A stretch of 15,527 nucleotides of DNA from Conidiobolus incongruus B7586 (taxonomy: Eukaryota > Entomophthoromycota > Entomophthoromycetes > Entomophthorales > Conidiobolaceae). The notes under the pieces are model-generated. The model was not told the origin of the DNA and did no database searches. It saw only the letters and a list, made by a program, of their open reading frames with translations. A program made the position numbers and the translations under genes. Where the stretch lies: assembly GCA_000697335.1 (NCBI GenBank), contig JNEM01006350.1:1-15527 (forward strand). The letters run 5' to 3'. Positions 1-9,778 of the stretch are shown piece after piece (position 1 is the first letter of the stretch; every line of letters starts with the position of its first letter).

Positions 1-1790
1 AATATTTTTTCAATTTATTTTTAAATAGCTTTTAATTATATTATAAATAATAATTAATTTTTTAATTTGCTAGTGATTCAGATATTATTTATAATAACCC
101 AAAATAATAAATATTCTATTAAAAAATTTAATTAAGCTTTAAAGAGTATTCTTCAATCTTAATTTTTCAATTATACAAAATATATATTTATAAATTTTAA
201 AATTTTTACTATATTTATATATTTTATAATAGTTTTGTGTTAAACTTCAACCAAATAATTAAATTATAATATTAAATGCTAAATAAAAAAGTTTTTAATA
301 TTCCTGGTTATTTCCATTATAGAATGTTTAAAGTCCAATAACTACAATACACATTTTTAATATTGAAAATTTTATAATTGGTATTTTTATGAACTATTTT
401 ATTAAATATTGATACTAAGATAAAATGATTAATAAAGAATTTAAAAAAAATTCTACATCACATATTTTTTATTATGAAGCAAAAATATTGATCGAGTATA
501 ATGATTTATCCTTTACTATTGGATTAAATATATTTTTGACATATAAACTTTTTTCATATTAATTGTCATTGTATATTATATATTAAATGCCAGAATTTCC
601 TCAATAATTATGTAGCATTGAAATATTAATAATGCTTATCCAATACACGAAATATATTTATTATTATTAACTATTAGTATATATTAATAATATAATTAAA
701 AACAATCTATCTGGGATGATAGTGATTCGTATTTTATAATAAATTGATTCAAAATGATTACTATAATTTGAATATAGATTGGAAAATAAATAATCTTATA
801 GAACAGCTTATTCAAAGGTTAATAACTGTCTTACAACTATAGTCAATTAATTTTAATTACTCAATGAATTATCATTGATAATATAGTAATTGTTTTGCAT
901 TGTTCAATTTATTTTACTTAATTTTTTGGATTTACCCAGATATTATAATTATATAGCTTTTTTTCAATATATTATAATAATTAATAATTAATATCAATGC
1001 CAATTTGTACCATTAAATCTAGTATTATCACCTAATATTGACAGTTTGAACTCTATTCCTCATAAAAATACGAGTCATTCTTTTAAAACGAATTATTAAC
1101 TCTTCAATATATAATGAAGTATTAAATTTTTATATTATTTTATAAATTTAATTAAACTTATAATTTTTTTTATTATTTATCAGATAACAGAGTGATAATT
1201 TAAAGAAAGAAAATGTTATCATTGGTAAACTTATTCACATGACTTAAATCAAAATTAACATTCTTTTTTTAGTTAAATTAATAAATTTTTATGAATATGA
1301 TAAAAATGATATAATTATCTGTAATTTTTTGTTAACATTTTATTAATCTTTCTTAATTATTAAATTACTTTTTTTGAAATTGTTTAAAAATTAAAATACC
1401 TTTTAAATAAATGGATTAAAGTGATATTAATATTTATAAAATATATTGAATTATCCTGAACTATTATTTAATAATAATTTAATCGTTTGATAAATTTAAT
1501 ATTGGATTTGAAAAAATTTTAATTTGAATGAGTCAAAGTAAAATAATTCAGAATATTTATCAATAATATATATATTGAACAATATTAAAATTTTTTCATC
1601 AAAGATGATGACTATAATATGTTATAATTTTAAGGTAGATTTTCTTTTTGAAATCAATTGAATTTCATACCAAAAAAATAACAAATAAATTCCACATAAA
1701 TTTAACTATAATTGAATGACATCCCCTTGGATCTACATAATTACTGTTAAAAATACATAAATTAGAATATGATTTTCTATAAAATATTTG
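1..1790. other. AT-rich intergenic stretch, no gene seen
   Basis: This interval is A/T-dominated non-coding sequence with frequent stops in all frames. I could find no exon with protein-like composition, no tRNA-like fold and no long repeat. Its right end merges into the 3' flank of the first DinB-like gene at 1792. Small AT-rich exons of an unfamiliar gene could escape reading by eye. Confidence 0.6.
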
Positions 1791-1791
1791 A

Positions 1792-1823
1792 GATTATCAA
1801 TACAATATATTCTATTATCCAAT
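1792..1823 (-). promoter_or_regulatory. Probable 3'-end/polyadenylation region of DinB-like gene 1
   Basis: Downstream of the stop codon at 1855 the minus strand carries the AATAAA-like hexamer AATATA (1806-1811). The surrounding 32 nt align with the flank downstream of the paralogous gene (5381-5413), where the matching position reads AATAAA. Conservation between the two otherwise diverged 3' flanks suggests this is the cleavage and polyadenylation signal region. The role is inferred; only the alignment is seen. Confidence 0.5.
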
Positions 1824-1841
1824 ATTATTATTATTATTATT
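1824..1841. repeat. (ATT)6 microsatellite
   Basis: Six perfect ATT units lie 14 nt beyond the stop codon of the first DinB-like gene, between the stop and its probable polyadenylation signal. The second gene lacks this tract at the matching place, so it arose after the duplication or was lost from one copy. Confidence 0.85.
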
Positions 1842-1854
1842 TTTAAAAACATAT

Positions 1855-2581
1855 TTAGTTGTATCTTTTTTGACGATGTAGAGTGGTAGGAGCGACCCCA
1901 AATTCTTTGTCAACTTCTATTCCATGTTCAATACATATCACTTTGATTAAAGCATAATGATGAACTATAAATATGAAAATGTTAATATAAAATAGATATC
2001 ATTTAGAAGATCATTTAATTACTAGCATGATGAGCACAAAACCATACCTCTCTTCCAAATGTTGACCCTGTATTCAATTCCTCAAGACGATCTGGGTCAA
2101 TGCGGGATAGCACTTGTACAGGATGATTAAAGTAGATCATCTTAGGCTTTAAATGGGTGATTACCCAAGAAAATCTCTCAATAGCAGCTTCAATATTAGT
2201 TTGAATAAGTTCCTAATTAAAATTAACACTTGTTTAAATATTATTAAACTTAATCATTACCTCTCTAATTCTTGCATCATATTGAATTATCCATTGGGTA
2301 TTTAACTGATTATCTGATTCAAGATCGTGATAACCTGTGATTAAAGCATTAAAATACTCTAATATGTGACGAATATGTTTTCCAATAGTACTGCCAGGCA
2401 CATATGTCGATACTTTGGTAAATTTATCATTATCGGCTATGGTGTTCAATAGTGTGACTGCTTGTTCAAGTAAATTTACAGTTGTGTTATACAAATAAAT
2501 TTGGCACTCTTCCTCTACAGATAAGTTACTGTCGCTTTCGTTAGAATCCCACTGAGGATTTAGTTGTATTAAATCGGACAT
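1855..2581 (-). CDS. DinB/YfiT-like putative metal-binding protein, copy 1 (three exons)
   Basis: Spliced by hand: exon 1 is 2581-2261, exon 2 is 2212-2023, exon 3 is 1964-1855 (stop TAA at 1857-1855). The introns are 48 nt (2260-2213) and 58 nt (2022-1965), both GTAAT...AG. The product is 206 aa. It fits the DinB superfamily, four-helix-bundle proteins that usually bind a divalent metal through three histidines. An N-terminal helix is followed by GSTIGKHIRHILEYF (residues 63-77, with H69 and H72), then YDARIRE (101-107), and a C-terminal WFCAHHAIHHYALIKV block (164-179, with H168, H169, H172, H173). No signal peptide or membrane segment is seen, so it is probably cytosolic. Start choice: Met at 2581 matches the paralog's start; the in-frame Met at 2662 lies upstream of the TATA box and has no counterpart in the paralog. 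The product ends in RQKRYN, three residues shorter than its paralog. The substrate is unknown; family members include thiol-dependent transferases, but nothing here points to one. Family assignment is from remembered motifs. Confidence 0.87.
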
Positions 2582-2641
2582 CTTATCACTGTTTATTATT
2601 GAATTGATTTTAAGAATAAAATCTTTAAACAAATGAAATGA

Positions 2642-2682
2642 AAGGGTGTTATATAATACCAATTTGAAGTTCGGAATATGGG
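2642..2682 (-). promoter_or_regulatory. Core promoter of DinB-like gene 1 (TATA plus conserved boxes)
   Basis: Reading toward the gene, a CCCATA box (2682-2677) is followed by CCGAAC (2674-2669), a TATA element TATTATATAA (2658-2649) and CACCCTT (2648-2642), about 70 nt before the ATG at 2581. The same ordered boxes occur before the paralog (6229-6270), in flanks that otherwise differ. The TATA call follows from the motif; the other boxes are named only because they are conserved. Confidence 0.6.
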
Positions 2683-2683
2683 A

Positions 2684-4229
2684 TAGGGATAGTAATTTAA
2701 ACCCTAAATCGTTGCTTTGGTGATGAATAATGAAAACTGATCAGGAATAATCATTTGATTACTTTTTATGAGATCATTTACGTCCTTACATAATTAATTT
2801 CTTAGATTCATTATAGTATTTTTGAAACTTGGATAAACAATATCGATGATACAAAAAATTGATTTTATGAAAATAGAAATAAACCAAAGATATAATATAA
2901 TTAGATAATTATTATAACTAGTTAGAACATTACAATCATTAGTTCTTTGATACAAACCTAATAGCCTAAATTTTAAAAAACAAATTTGTTATTTTACCTC
3001 AATATTGATATTTACTCATCAATTTGATCAAATATTTTAACTATGTATTTCAATTCAATGCTTCAATTGATCTGGGTTAATATGATACCAAACAAAAATA
3101 TTTATATGGCATATACAATGAATTAGTATCAGCACTATTAAAGACTCATTCTTTGTTACTTTTCTTATTAAAAGAATTATTTTAATAAATTAACAATAGA
3201 ATTGCAAAGTGGCAAATTTAAAAAATTAACAAGAACACAATATATAAAATGAATCAGTGCAATTAGGAAGGTAATATTCTAGTAACACTATTTTGTATAA
3301 GCCTATTTTTCAGATAGTTTACTAAAATAAAACTACACTTTGAGATTACAATCATTGAAAATTATTTTAAATCATTAATTCAATCATGAAGTTTATGAAT
3401 CATTTTGATTTTTTTAAAAAAATTTTCGACCAATGGAGAATCAAGATGTAGGTATCTGTCAAGACTTAAAAGGAAATTAAAATAAATTTTCAAAATCTAA
3501 TAGGATAATATTTTAAATAATAATATTAGCCATAATAAAATCAAATATTTTGAAATATTCTTTTTTCAAACTACCAAAATATATTTAACATTTATTATTA
3601 TTATTATATATATTATAATTATATTTTTTAAACTAAATATTGTAAAATAAACTATTACTAACATAAAAATAATATAAATAGATATTTATTGTTAAATTAA
3701 TATCATTTGAAAAATTTTAATTAAATGAAATTCGAGCTTTGGTGAATAGTATCAGAATAATAGAACAATATAATAATAATAATAAAAAGTTATAATTTTC
3801 AATATAATATAATATTAATTTTTTCATAGAATGTAGGTATGTTGAATTTAATCTTTATTTAATATTTTATTTTCAATATTGAAACTAAGTCATTATAATA
3901 TAATTATCAACCTTCTATTTTCTATCAGATATAGAGAAATTAAAAATATCAAATTTGAATATTAGAATTTAGTATCAAATTTCTTCATATTTCATATTTT
4001 ATTGTTTTTTAGATTCTATTATCTAATTCTCCTATGTTCGTCAAAATAATATAGAAATGATATTTAGAAACATCAATGAATAGAAAAGAGTAAAGTACTT
4101 TCATAGTTTCATATATATTATTTCATAAGTATTAATAACATAATAGAGAGTATATTTGATTAATAAATAAAATATACAATAATATAATTTCGTTCAGGAT
4201 AATAATAAAGAACTATACAGCTAAATAAC
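2684..4229. other. AT-rich intergenic stretch, no gene seen
   Basis: The region upstream of gene 1's promoter contains no convincing exon, structured RNA or repeat on either strand. Short G/C-containing phrases occur but do not extend into open frames with protein-like composition. Confidence 0.55.
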
Positions 4230-4299
4230 GGTTATTTGATGTGATAGTGTGCATACAAGATTCTGATTATTGTGACTTAAGTTCTCCTCAGTGAGATAG
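4230..4299 (+). pseudogene. tRNA-Gln(CTG)-like pseudogene or tRNA-derived SINE head
   Basis: About 70 nt align along their whole length with a eukaryotic tRNA-Gln. An A-box-like stretch lies at 4237-4253. The anticodon arm is CAAGA (4256-4260), the 7-nt loop TTCTGAT with anticodon CTG (4263-4265), then TATTG (4268-4272). A B-box-like segment starts with AAGTTC (4279-4284), and a GTGAGATA acceptor 3' half follows (4291-4298). Decay is clear: the 5' half of the acceptor no longer pairs with the 3' half, the anticodon stem has a G-A mismatch at 30:40, and the T-loop region is about 2 nt short. It would not be charged as a tRNA. No target-site duplication or body sequence could be recognised, so a dispersed pseudogene and a SINE head are both possible. 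Confidence 0.62.
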
Positions 4300-5380
4300 T
4301 GAAGCATATGATGAGATATTTTTATTTATTGAGAGAGTATTTTATAATTTAATACTATTATAATATTACATTATTAATTTGTTTATATTAAATAAATTAA
4401 TTAGCCAATTTAATATTAGATATTATTAAAGTTTTAAAATATTTTTTATTATAATATAAATTAATTTACACTTAATAATTATTTAATATTTAAAATTCAA
4501 AAAAAATCAATTTTAATATATAAGATACAATTAAAAATATATTAATAATTTCATAAAGAAATGTCTATTAATACAATGAAATATTCTTAAAAAATTTACA
4601 AATATTTATCTTTAATATTGTCATATTTTTCAATAAGATACCAATATTATAATATAGCATATATTTTTTAAATAGATTCAAATGATAATATTTTCAATTA
4701 TTATTAATAAAAATAATTCAATAATCAAATTAATAGTTGTATTGTATTTATTTCTATTATTTTTAACATTCATGAAAAAATTTAAAATTTAAATAGCTAC
4801 CTTCTTCATATTTTTATTTAATACAATTCTATTTTTGTAATAAATGTAAATATAATAAAATAAAAAATTTTATCATTAAATTTTACATGCGATATGAGTA
4901 ATCCATTATACTTCAAATGTATCTATTTTGTGAAGAAAATAAGATTGAATATGGCTAATTACTCTAAAAAGTTTAACAACGCTGCTATATTATAATTAAA
5001 ATTGCCATTTTACCTAATACATTAAAACAGTTCACATTATTATATTGACCCTTTTAAATTTTTAATTATCAATTCTTATTTTTTTATTTGCAACATAAAA
5101 AGAATAGATCTTGATTAATAAGTTGTTATCCTTGAAATAGTTTTAACTAATCATTCTTTGTTAGTATAAAAATATATTCATATATCAAATAGATAACAAA
5201 TTAATATTTGGGATTATTAATTAATATATTTTTTGAGTTAACAATATGGTATCCTAGCTATATAAATTGATTTAATAAATGAATTTGTACTCATGACTTT
5301 AATACAAATAGTCACTCTCAATTTAGATAAATATCAACATCATTTTAATAATATCTCTACCACTAAAATATAGGGTTATT
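4300..5380. other. AT-rich intergenic stretch, no gene seen
   Basis: This spacer between the tRNA-like element and the 3' flank of the second DinB-like gene is very AT-rich. No coding exon, RNA gene or tandem repeat of note is visible. The duplication of the DinB-like unit does not appear to include this DNA, since no matching sequence lies beyond gene 1. Confidence 0.55.
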
Positions 5381-5413
5381 GATTAATTAATACAATTTAT
5401 TCTATCCTCTAAT
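5381..5413 (-). promoter_or_regulatory. Polyadenylation signal region of DinB-like gene 2
   Basis: A canonical AATAAA on the minus strand (5401-5396) lies 30 nt beyond the stop codon at 5431. The segment around it is similar to the flank of gene 1 (1792-1823), which carries AATATA at the equivalent position. The position and hexamer are seen; function as a 3'-end signal is inferred. Confidence 0.6.
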
Positions 5414-5430
5414 AGTGTTAATACGTAATA

Positions 5431-6166
5431 TTAAATTTTCATATCTTTTAATTTTTGACGATGTAAAGTAGTTGGAGCAAAACCTAACTCTTTTTCAAAT
5501 GGTAATCCATATTCTATACATATCACTTTAATTAAAGCGTAGTGATGAACTATAAATAATTAAAGATTAGTATTTAAAAACTACATAAAAAATAGTTGAA
5601 TTACTGGCATGGTGAACACAGAACCATAATTCTCTTCCAAATGTTGACGGTGTGTTCACCTCATCGGGAAGATTGGGATCAATAAGAGATAGAACTTGTA
5701 CGGGATGATTCAAATAAACCATCATAGGCTTTAAATTATTAATGATCCAGGAAAACCTCTCAATGGCAGCTTCTATGTTAGTTTGAACTAATTTCTAATA
5801 AAATAATATTAGATAAATTTTCATAAATACTATTCAAAATATTACATCTCGGATTCTGGAATCATATTGAACTAGCCATTGATTGTGAAATTGGTTTCCT
5901 GTCACTAAATCGTGATAGCCTGTGATTAAAGCATCAAAATGCTCTAAAGTATGGCGGATATGCTTTCCAATAGTACTGCCTGGAACAAAATTAGAAACTT
6001 TAGAATATTTTTCATCGTCTGATATAGATGACAGCAGTCTGATAGCCTGTTCAAGTGTACTGACAGTTGTGTTATATAGATGAATTTGAGTCTCTTCTTC
6101 TACAGATAAGTTATTATCACTTTCATCAGAACTCCATTGAAAGTTTGATTGTATTAGATTAGACAT
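5431..6166 (-). CDS. DinB/YfiT-like putative metal-binding protein, copy 2 (three exons)
   Basis: Exon 1 is 6166-5846, exon 2 is 5794-5605 and exon 3 is 5549-5431, joined across introns of 51 nt (5845-5795) and 55 nt (5604-5550) with GTAAT donors and AG acceptors. The product is 209 aa. Exons 1 and 2 are exactly as long (321 and 190 nt) as in the copy at 1855-2581, with the same phases (0 and 1), and about 145 of 203 aligned residues are identical by hand count. Core motifs are intact: GSTIGKHIRHTLEHF (63-77), the YDSRIRD loop (101-107), WFCVHHAIHHYALIKV (164-179) and APTTLHRQK near the end. The second intron splits the codon for the Ile between the two HH pairs. Both copies look functional. 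The tail (LKDMKI) and surface positions differ most, as expected for paralogs under constraint on the metal site. The role is unknown; the protein is probably soluble, and a bacterial origin of the family in this lineage is possible but not shown. Confidence 0.87.
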
Positions 6167-6193
6167 TTTATTTTTTTTTGAATTATTCGATAG

Positions 6194-6231
6194 CTTGAGA
6201 ATATAAATTTTTATTAAAAATAAATCTCAAG
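6194..6231 (-). promoter_or_regulatory. Inverted repeat in the leader of DinB-like gene 2
   Basis: CTTGAGA and TCTCAAG form a perfect 7-bp stem (6194-6200 with 6225-6231). An inner ATTTTT/AAAAAT stem (6207-6212 with 6216-6221) closes on a 3-nt loop. The structure lies between the TATA box and the ATG, about 30-65 nt before the start codon, so it would be in the 5' untranslated region. It is absent from copy 1. A regulatory role is conjecture. Confidence 0.45.
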
Positions 6232-6270
6232 GGTGCATTTATATTTCCCATTAAAATGTTCGGTTATGGG
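6229..6270 (-). promoter_or_regulatory. Core promoter of DinB-like gene 2
   Basis: In transcription order: CCCATA (6270-6265), CCGAAC (6263-6258), a TATA-like AAATATAAATG (6246-6236) and CACCCTT (6235-6229). Order and spacing match the block before copy 1, while the leader beyond CACCCTT has diverged completely. The distance to the ATG is about 70-80 nt. Confidence 0.58.
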
Positions 6271-6829
6271 ACCAAATCCAATATATCAATTTACAAATTT
6301 TATGATATAATGATAAATTAAGCCAATCAACTATCAGATTGGGACGATCTGTCAATATTCAAAAGGAATAAAAATAATTAACAATACACAAAAATATAAA
6401 ATTAATCACTGAGTTATAATTTCAATAATATTTGTGGAATTCGTGGACTTAATTGTCCAATATAAAAATGAAAATTATGCGGAAATAATAAATTATATCT
6501 TTTTTTTAATTTGTTATGATTTCATCTTCAAATTTTATATCCTTATTTTATATTATTTAAAACATTTTAAGGGTCCAACTACCTTAAACAAGTTTTTTAA
6601 CAATTTGGAATGGCTGAAATGAAATAATCATTTAATATCCAAATAAATTTAGCTCAATATAATGAAAATGATTTTCAAAAAAATATTATTGATCTTGTTC
6701 CTTTTAGCTATGATGTAATATAAATTTAAAAGATAATTCTAATTCTCTAAGTTATCTATGATAAAACAAATCATGCATCACGGTTGATTACTATTTATTC
6801 AGTTTATAAAATCCTTACCTTTAAAAATA
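6271..6829. other. Intergenic stretch upstream of DinB-like gene 2, no gene seen
   Basis: Moderately AT-rich sequence. One 62-codon open frame on the plus strand (6434-6622) starts only with GTG, contains no internal Met, and encodes a low-complexity F/I/Y/L-rich string typical of translated AT-rich DNA. No paralog, promoter or splice signal supports it as a gene. Confidence 0.6.
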
Positions 6830-8160
6830 TATATATAAACTGAAAATTTTTTTTTAATTTGTTTCAATTGAATTAGTATAGAATACATGAAAATGAAAAA
6901 CAAAATATTATATATACAATGATTTTATATATTATTATATAAAATCAATATAAAAATATTATTTATATGTCTTAATTATCTTGAAAATTATAATTTTAAA
7001 AAGAAATATTCTAATTTATTATCATAAAATTAAAAAAATGGGAAATTTTTTTAATCTTTGGTTTTTTAAATATATTATTAATTTCAAATAAAAAAAATAT
7101 ATACAAAATAAATAAGAAAATAAATACCTTTGAATTATATATATATATATATAATAGTTTTCTTGATTAAAAAATTATTTTTTTAAAATTTATTATTTAA
7201 TTATATTCAAATTATATAATAATTATCAAAAGTTTTTTAATTTAATACTTATAAAACTTAACCATAAATCTTTTAAAATTATGTAAAATTTATAAATAGC
7301 TTTTAATAATAAAATATTATTTAAATTAATTATTTATTATTAAGTAAATTATTTCAAAGTTAAAAAAGAAATTATTTAAAATTTATCAAAATTTAAAAAA
7401 CTAATTTTATTTATTATTTTTTTCAATTATTAATAAAGTTAAAAAATATATCAAAAGATATCTTTTTATTTTAGTTAAAGAATTGACAAAGTATTTTAAT
7501 ATTAATTATATAATCATTTTATATATATTAAAGTTTAAATGAAAATTAATTAATAAAAATATAAAATAAATTGCTTATAATTTAATTAAAGCTTAAAAAA
7601 GTGAAAAAGCTATTATTAATTAAAACTTATTAAAATATAGCTAGAAACTAAAGTTTTTATAATAAATAAATATTATTAATGAATTTTAAACTTTTTTGTA
7701 TAATTTTTTATTAAAATATAAATTAAAATGATAAATTAAGTTAAATTAACCCTTTTTTAAATTTTTTTAAATAAATACTTTAATAATAAATAATTCTTAA
7801 CTATTATAATAGATTATAAAATCATATGCTATTTTTATTTAATTTTTATAAGAAAATTAATTAATAATAAATTTTATATTATTTTTTAAATAAAGCTATT
7901 TTTAATTAGTGTTTTTAATATAGTTTAAGAAAACTTATTATTTTACTTAATAATTATAAAATACATAAACTTATAAAAAACTTTTTAATTAAAAATAATT
8001 AAAAAAACATATTATATCTAATATATTCTTTAAATTATTACTTATATAACTATAATTATTTTGAGCAATTAAAAAATTAACTTACAAGAAAGAAAATTTC
8101 AACAAGAAAATTTAATCAGTTTGTGAAACATTAAATTTTAGTTTTTGATAAAAAAAATTA
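6830..8160. other. Extreme AT desert (about 90% A+T or more)
   Basis: Over about 1.3 kb, sampled 60-nt lines contain only about 3-8 G or C bases. The sequence is built from poly-A/T runs and a (TA)9 tract (7136-7153). No open frame, tRNA or repeat unit is supported. Such sequence can act as a replication origin, nucleosome-free region or matrix attachment, but nothing beyond composition shows this. Confidence 0.7.
7136..7153. repeat. (TA)9 dinucleotide tract
   Basis: A perfect TA run inside the AT desert; a simple repeat without other context. Confidence 0.85.
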
Positions 8161-8191
8161 TTTTTCAAATATTAAAACTTTGCTAAATTAT

Positions 8192-8220
8192 ATTATCCTA
8201 GTGCTGGAAACTAGGATAAT
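8192..8220. repeat. Perfect 10-bp inverted repeat with 9-nt loop
   Basis: ATTATCCTAG (8192-8201) and CTAGGATAAT (8211-8220) are exact reverse complements around the loop TGCTGGAAA. It sits at the sharp boundary between the AT desert and the G-skewed segment that follows. No U-run follows it and there is no upstream gene to terminate, so a bacterial-type terminator makes no sense here. It could be an RNA hairpin or a chance or mobile-element end. Confidence 0.75.
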
Positions 8221-8520
8221 TATATTGAATTAAGTTGGATTATTGGTAAGTGATAGGATTAGAATATAGTTATGGAGTTTTATTGAAAATCTTTGATAGA
8301 GACTTAGTGTTATAGCTAGGTAATTGGGTAGGTTGATGAATGAATAGACAGATAGATAGGTAGGTAAATAGATCTCTGTTGTATTTCTTCTATACTGGGA
8401 TAAGAATGGATCAATTTAAGGGAAAGTAGGATAGGAGGTAAATTATGGGTAAACTGATATAAAAGATAAATATATATGGATTAATTGGATAGATATGTGA
8501 CATAAATATATAGTAAAAAG
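8221..8520 (+). other. G-over-C skewed low-complexity segment
   Basis: A hand count over these 300 nt gives about 72 G and 12 C. The centre (about 8342-8370) is a degenerate GATA/TAGG tetranucleotide array, suggesting a decayed microsatellite. A consensus-like splice donor (G followed by GTAAGT) occurs near 8245 on the plus strand, but no exon before it has protein-like content. No open reading frame is supported. Confidence 0.6.
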
Positions 8521-9600
8521 TTATTAGAAATAAAAAAATTATTAATTTTATATTATATATATATTTCTATATTTTATATATTAAAATGTTTATTTTTTTT
8601 TCAGTTTCAAAAAAATTCCCATTATTTAAATTATAAAATAATAAGATTATTATTTAATGAACTTAATAAAAATTATTTTGACAATTTGAGGGTGAAATTT
8701 AATAAGCTCAAATATGAAATATTATATATAAACAGAGGGTAAGAATTTTACAAATACATTTTCTAATTGTTAAACCACTTGAAATACAATGAATGTCGTT
8801 ATTAAAATACTCTTGATATAGTCAATTCCCAACAATTTGGGCATATTTATTTGATTATAAATAGATTATCCTCAAATAGAACAAGAAATATTCTCTATTC
8901 TATTGATCACTCTATTTTAACTGATTTATTTATATTAGAGATTTGCCAAAATGCAAATTGAGGTATAATATTATTTTATATATTAGAGTAGATAATTAGA
9001 ATTGAGATATATATATAATTTGCAAAATTTATTTTAAAATTGATATTTGGATAGTATAATATACAATATGTTCTCAAACGATAACTTTTGTCAATGCATA
9101 TTACAATCTGAATAGATTTTTAGTAATTATATAATTATTCCATACTTTTGTTGCCTTATATCATTTCAATAATAGAAACTTAATATCTAAATTTGTTTAA
9201 TATTCTAAATATATAAAAATGAAGTTATGAGTAGTATTGTTACAATTTATTCAAATATATCACTAGCTTGAATATTATTATTTATTTACAATGTATAGTG
9301 TAAAAATAAATTATACCCTTTTTATAATCAAATAATGAATAATTATCAAATAAACGAATGAATTAAATTTTAAAATTATAATTTTTGTTCTTATGGTTTG
9401 ACTCTAACTTTTGAGAACAAATTTGGCTTTATTCAAAATTTTTATTTTATTTTCATAAATTTAAAAAATTCAATTTAATCTATGAAAGTGGATTTAACTT
9501 CAAATACAGTATCATAGCAGCTCATATACAATTAATAGCATTTATTTAACTGATCCAAAGATAAAATATACTTAACACAGTTAATAAAGTATTGTTTTAT
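8521..9600. other. AT-rich intergenic stretch, no gene seen
   Basis: No exon, RNA gene or tandem array could be supported on either strand between the G-skewed segment and the TA microsatellite. Confidence 0.55.
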
Positions 9601-9606
9601 TACAAT

Positions 9607-9610
<4 letters not shown>

Positions 9611-9642
<32 letters not shown>
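9611..9642. repeat. (TA)16 dinucleotide microsatellite
   Basis: Sixteen perfect TA units, likely length-polymorphic. It lies about 70 nt upstream of the second tRNA-Gln-like element. Confidence 0.92.
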
Positions 9643-9645
<3 letters not shown>

Positions 9646-9711
9646 GAAATACATTTCTTTCAATTTAATTAAATTGGATGTCATAATAAACTTTGAAAAT
9701 TAATTTATATA

Positions 9712-9778
9712 GGAAAGGGGTAATAATATGTGCTGAGGATTTTGATTACTGTAATTTGAGTTCAATTCTCTGTGAGAT
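9712..9778 (+). pseudogene. tRNA-Gln(TTG)-like pseudogene or tRNA-derived SINE head
   Basis: About 67 nt resemble tRNA-Gln. The anticodon arm is GAGGA (9735-9739), the 7-nt loop TTTTGAT with anticodon TTG (9742-9744), then TACTG (9747-9751). A T-loop TTCAATT (9761-9767) is flanked by GAG and CTC, and the acceptor 3' half GTGAGAT follows (9772-9778). The A-box side is shortened and the acceptor stem does not pair, so it is not a working tRNA. It shares with the copy at 4230-4299 the G-A mismatch at position 30:40 of the anticodon stem, which hints at a common, already altered source rather than two independent tRNA copies. Confidence 0.62.

Noticed and set aside
2582-2662. N-terminal extension of DinB-like gene 1 from the upstream Met at 2662
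   Set aside because: That Met lies upstream of the TATA box, the extension has no counterpart in the paralog, and the Met at 2581 aligns exactly with the paralog start.
5281-5330. Possible third tRNA-like arm on the minus strand (GTACAAATTC resembling a B box)
   Set aside because: No matching anticodon arm or A box, and the T-stem does not pair with a 7-nt loop.
6434-6622. 62-codon open frame on the plus strand
   Set aside because: It begins with GTG, has no ATG, and encodes an F/I/Y/L-rich string expected from AT-rich DNA. No splice, promoter or paralog support.
8192-8220. Intrinsic terminator reading of the hairpin
   Set aside because: No gene runs into it, no U-tract follows, and the genome is eukaryotic by its introns.
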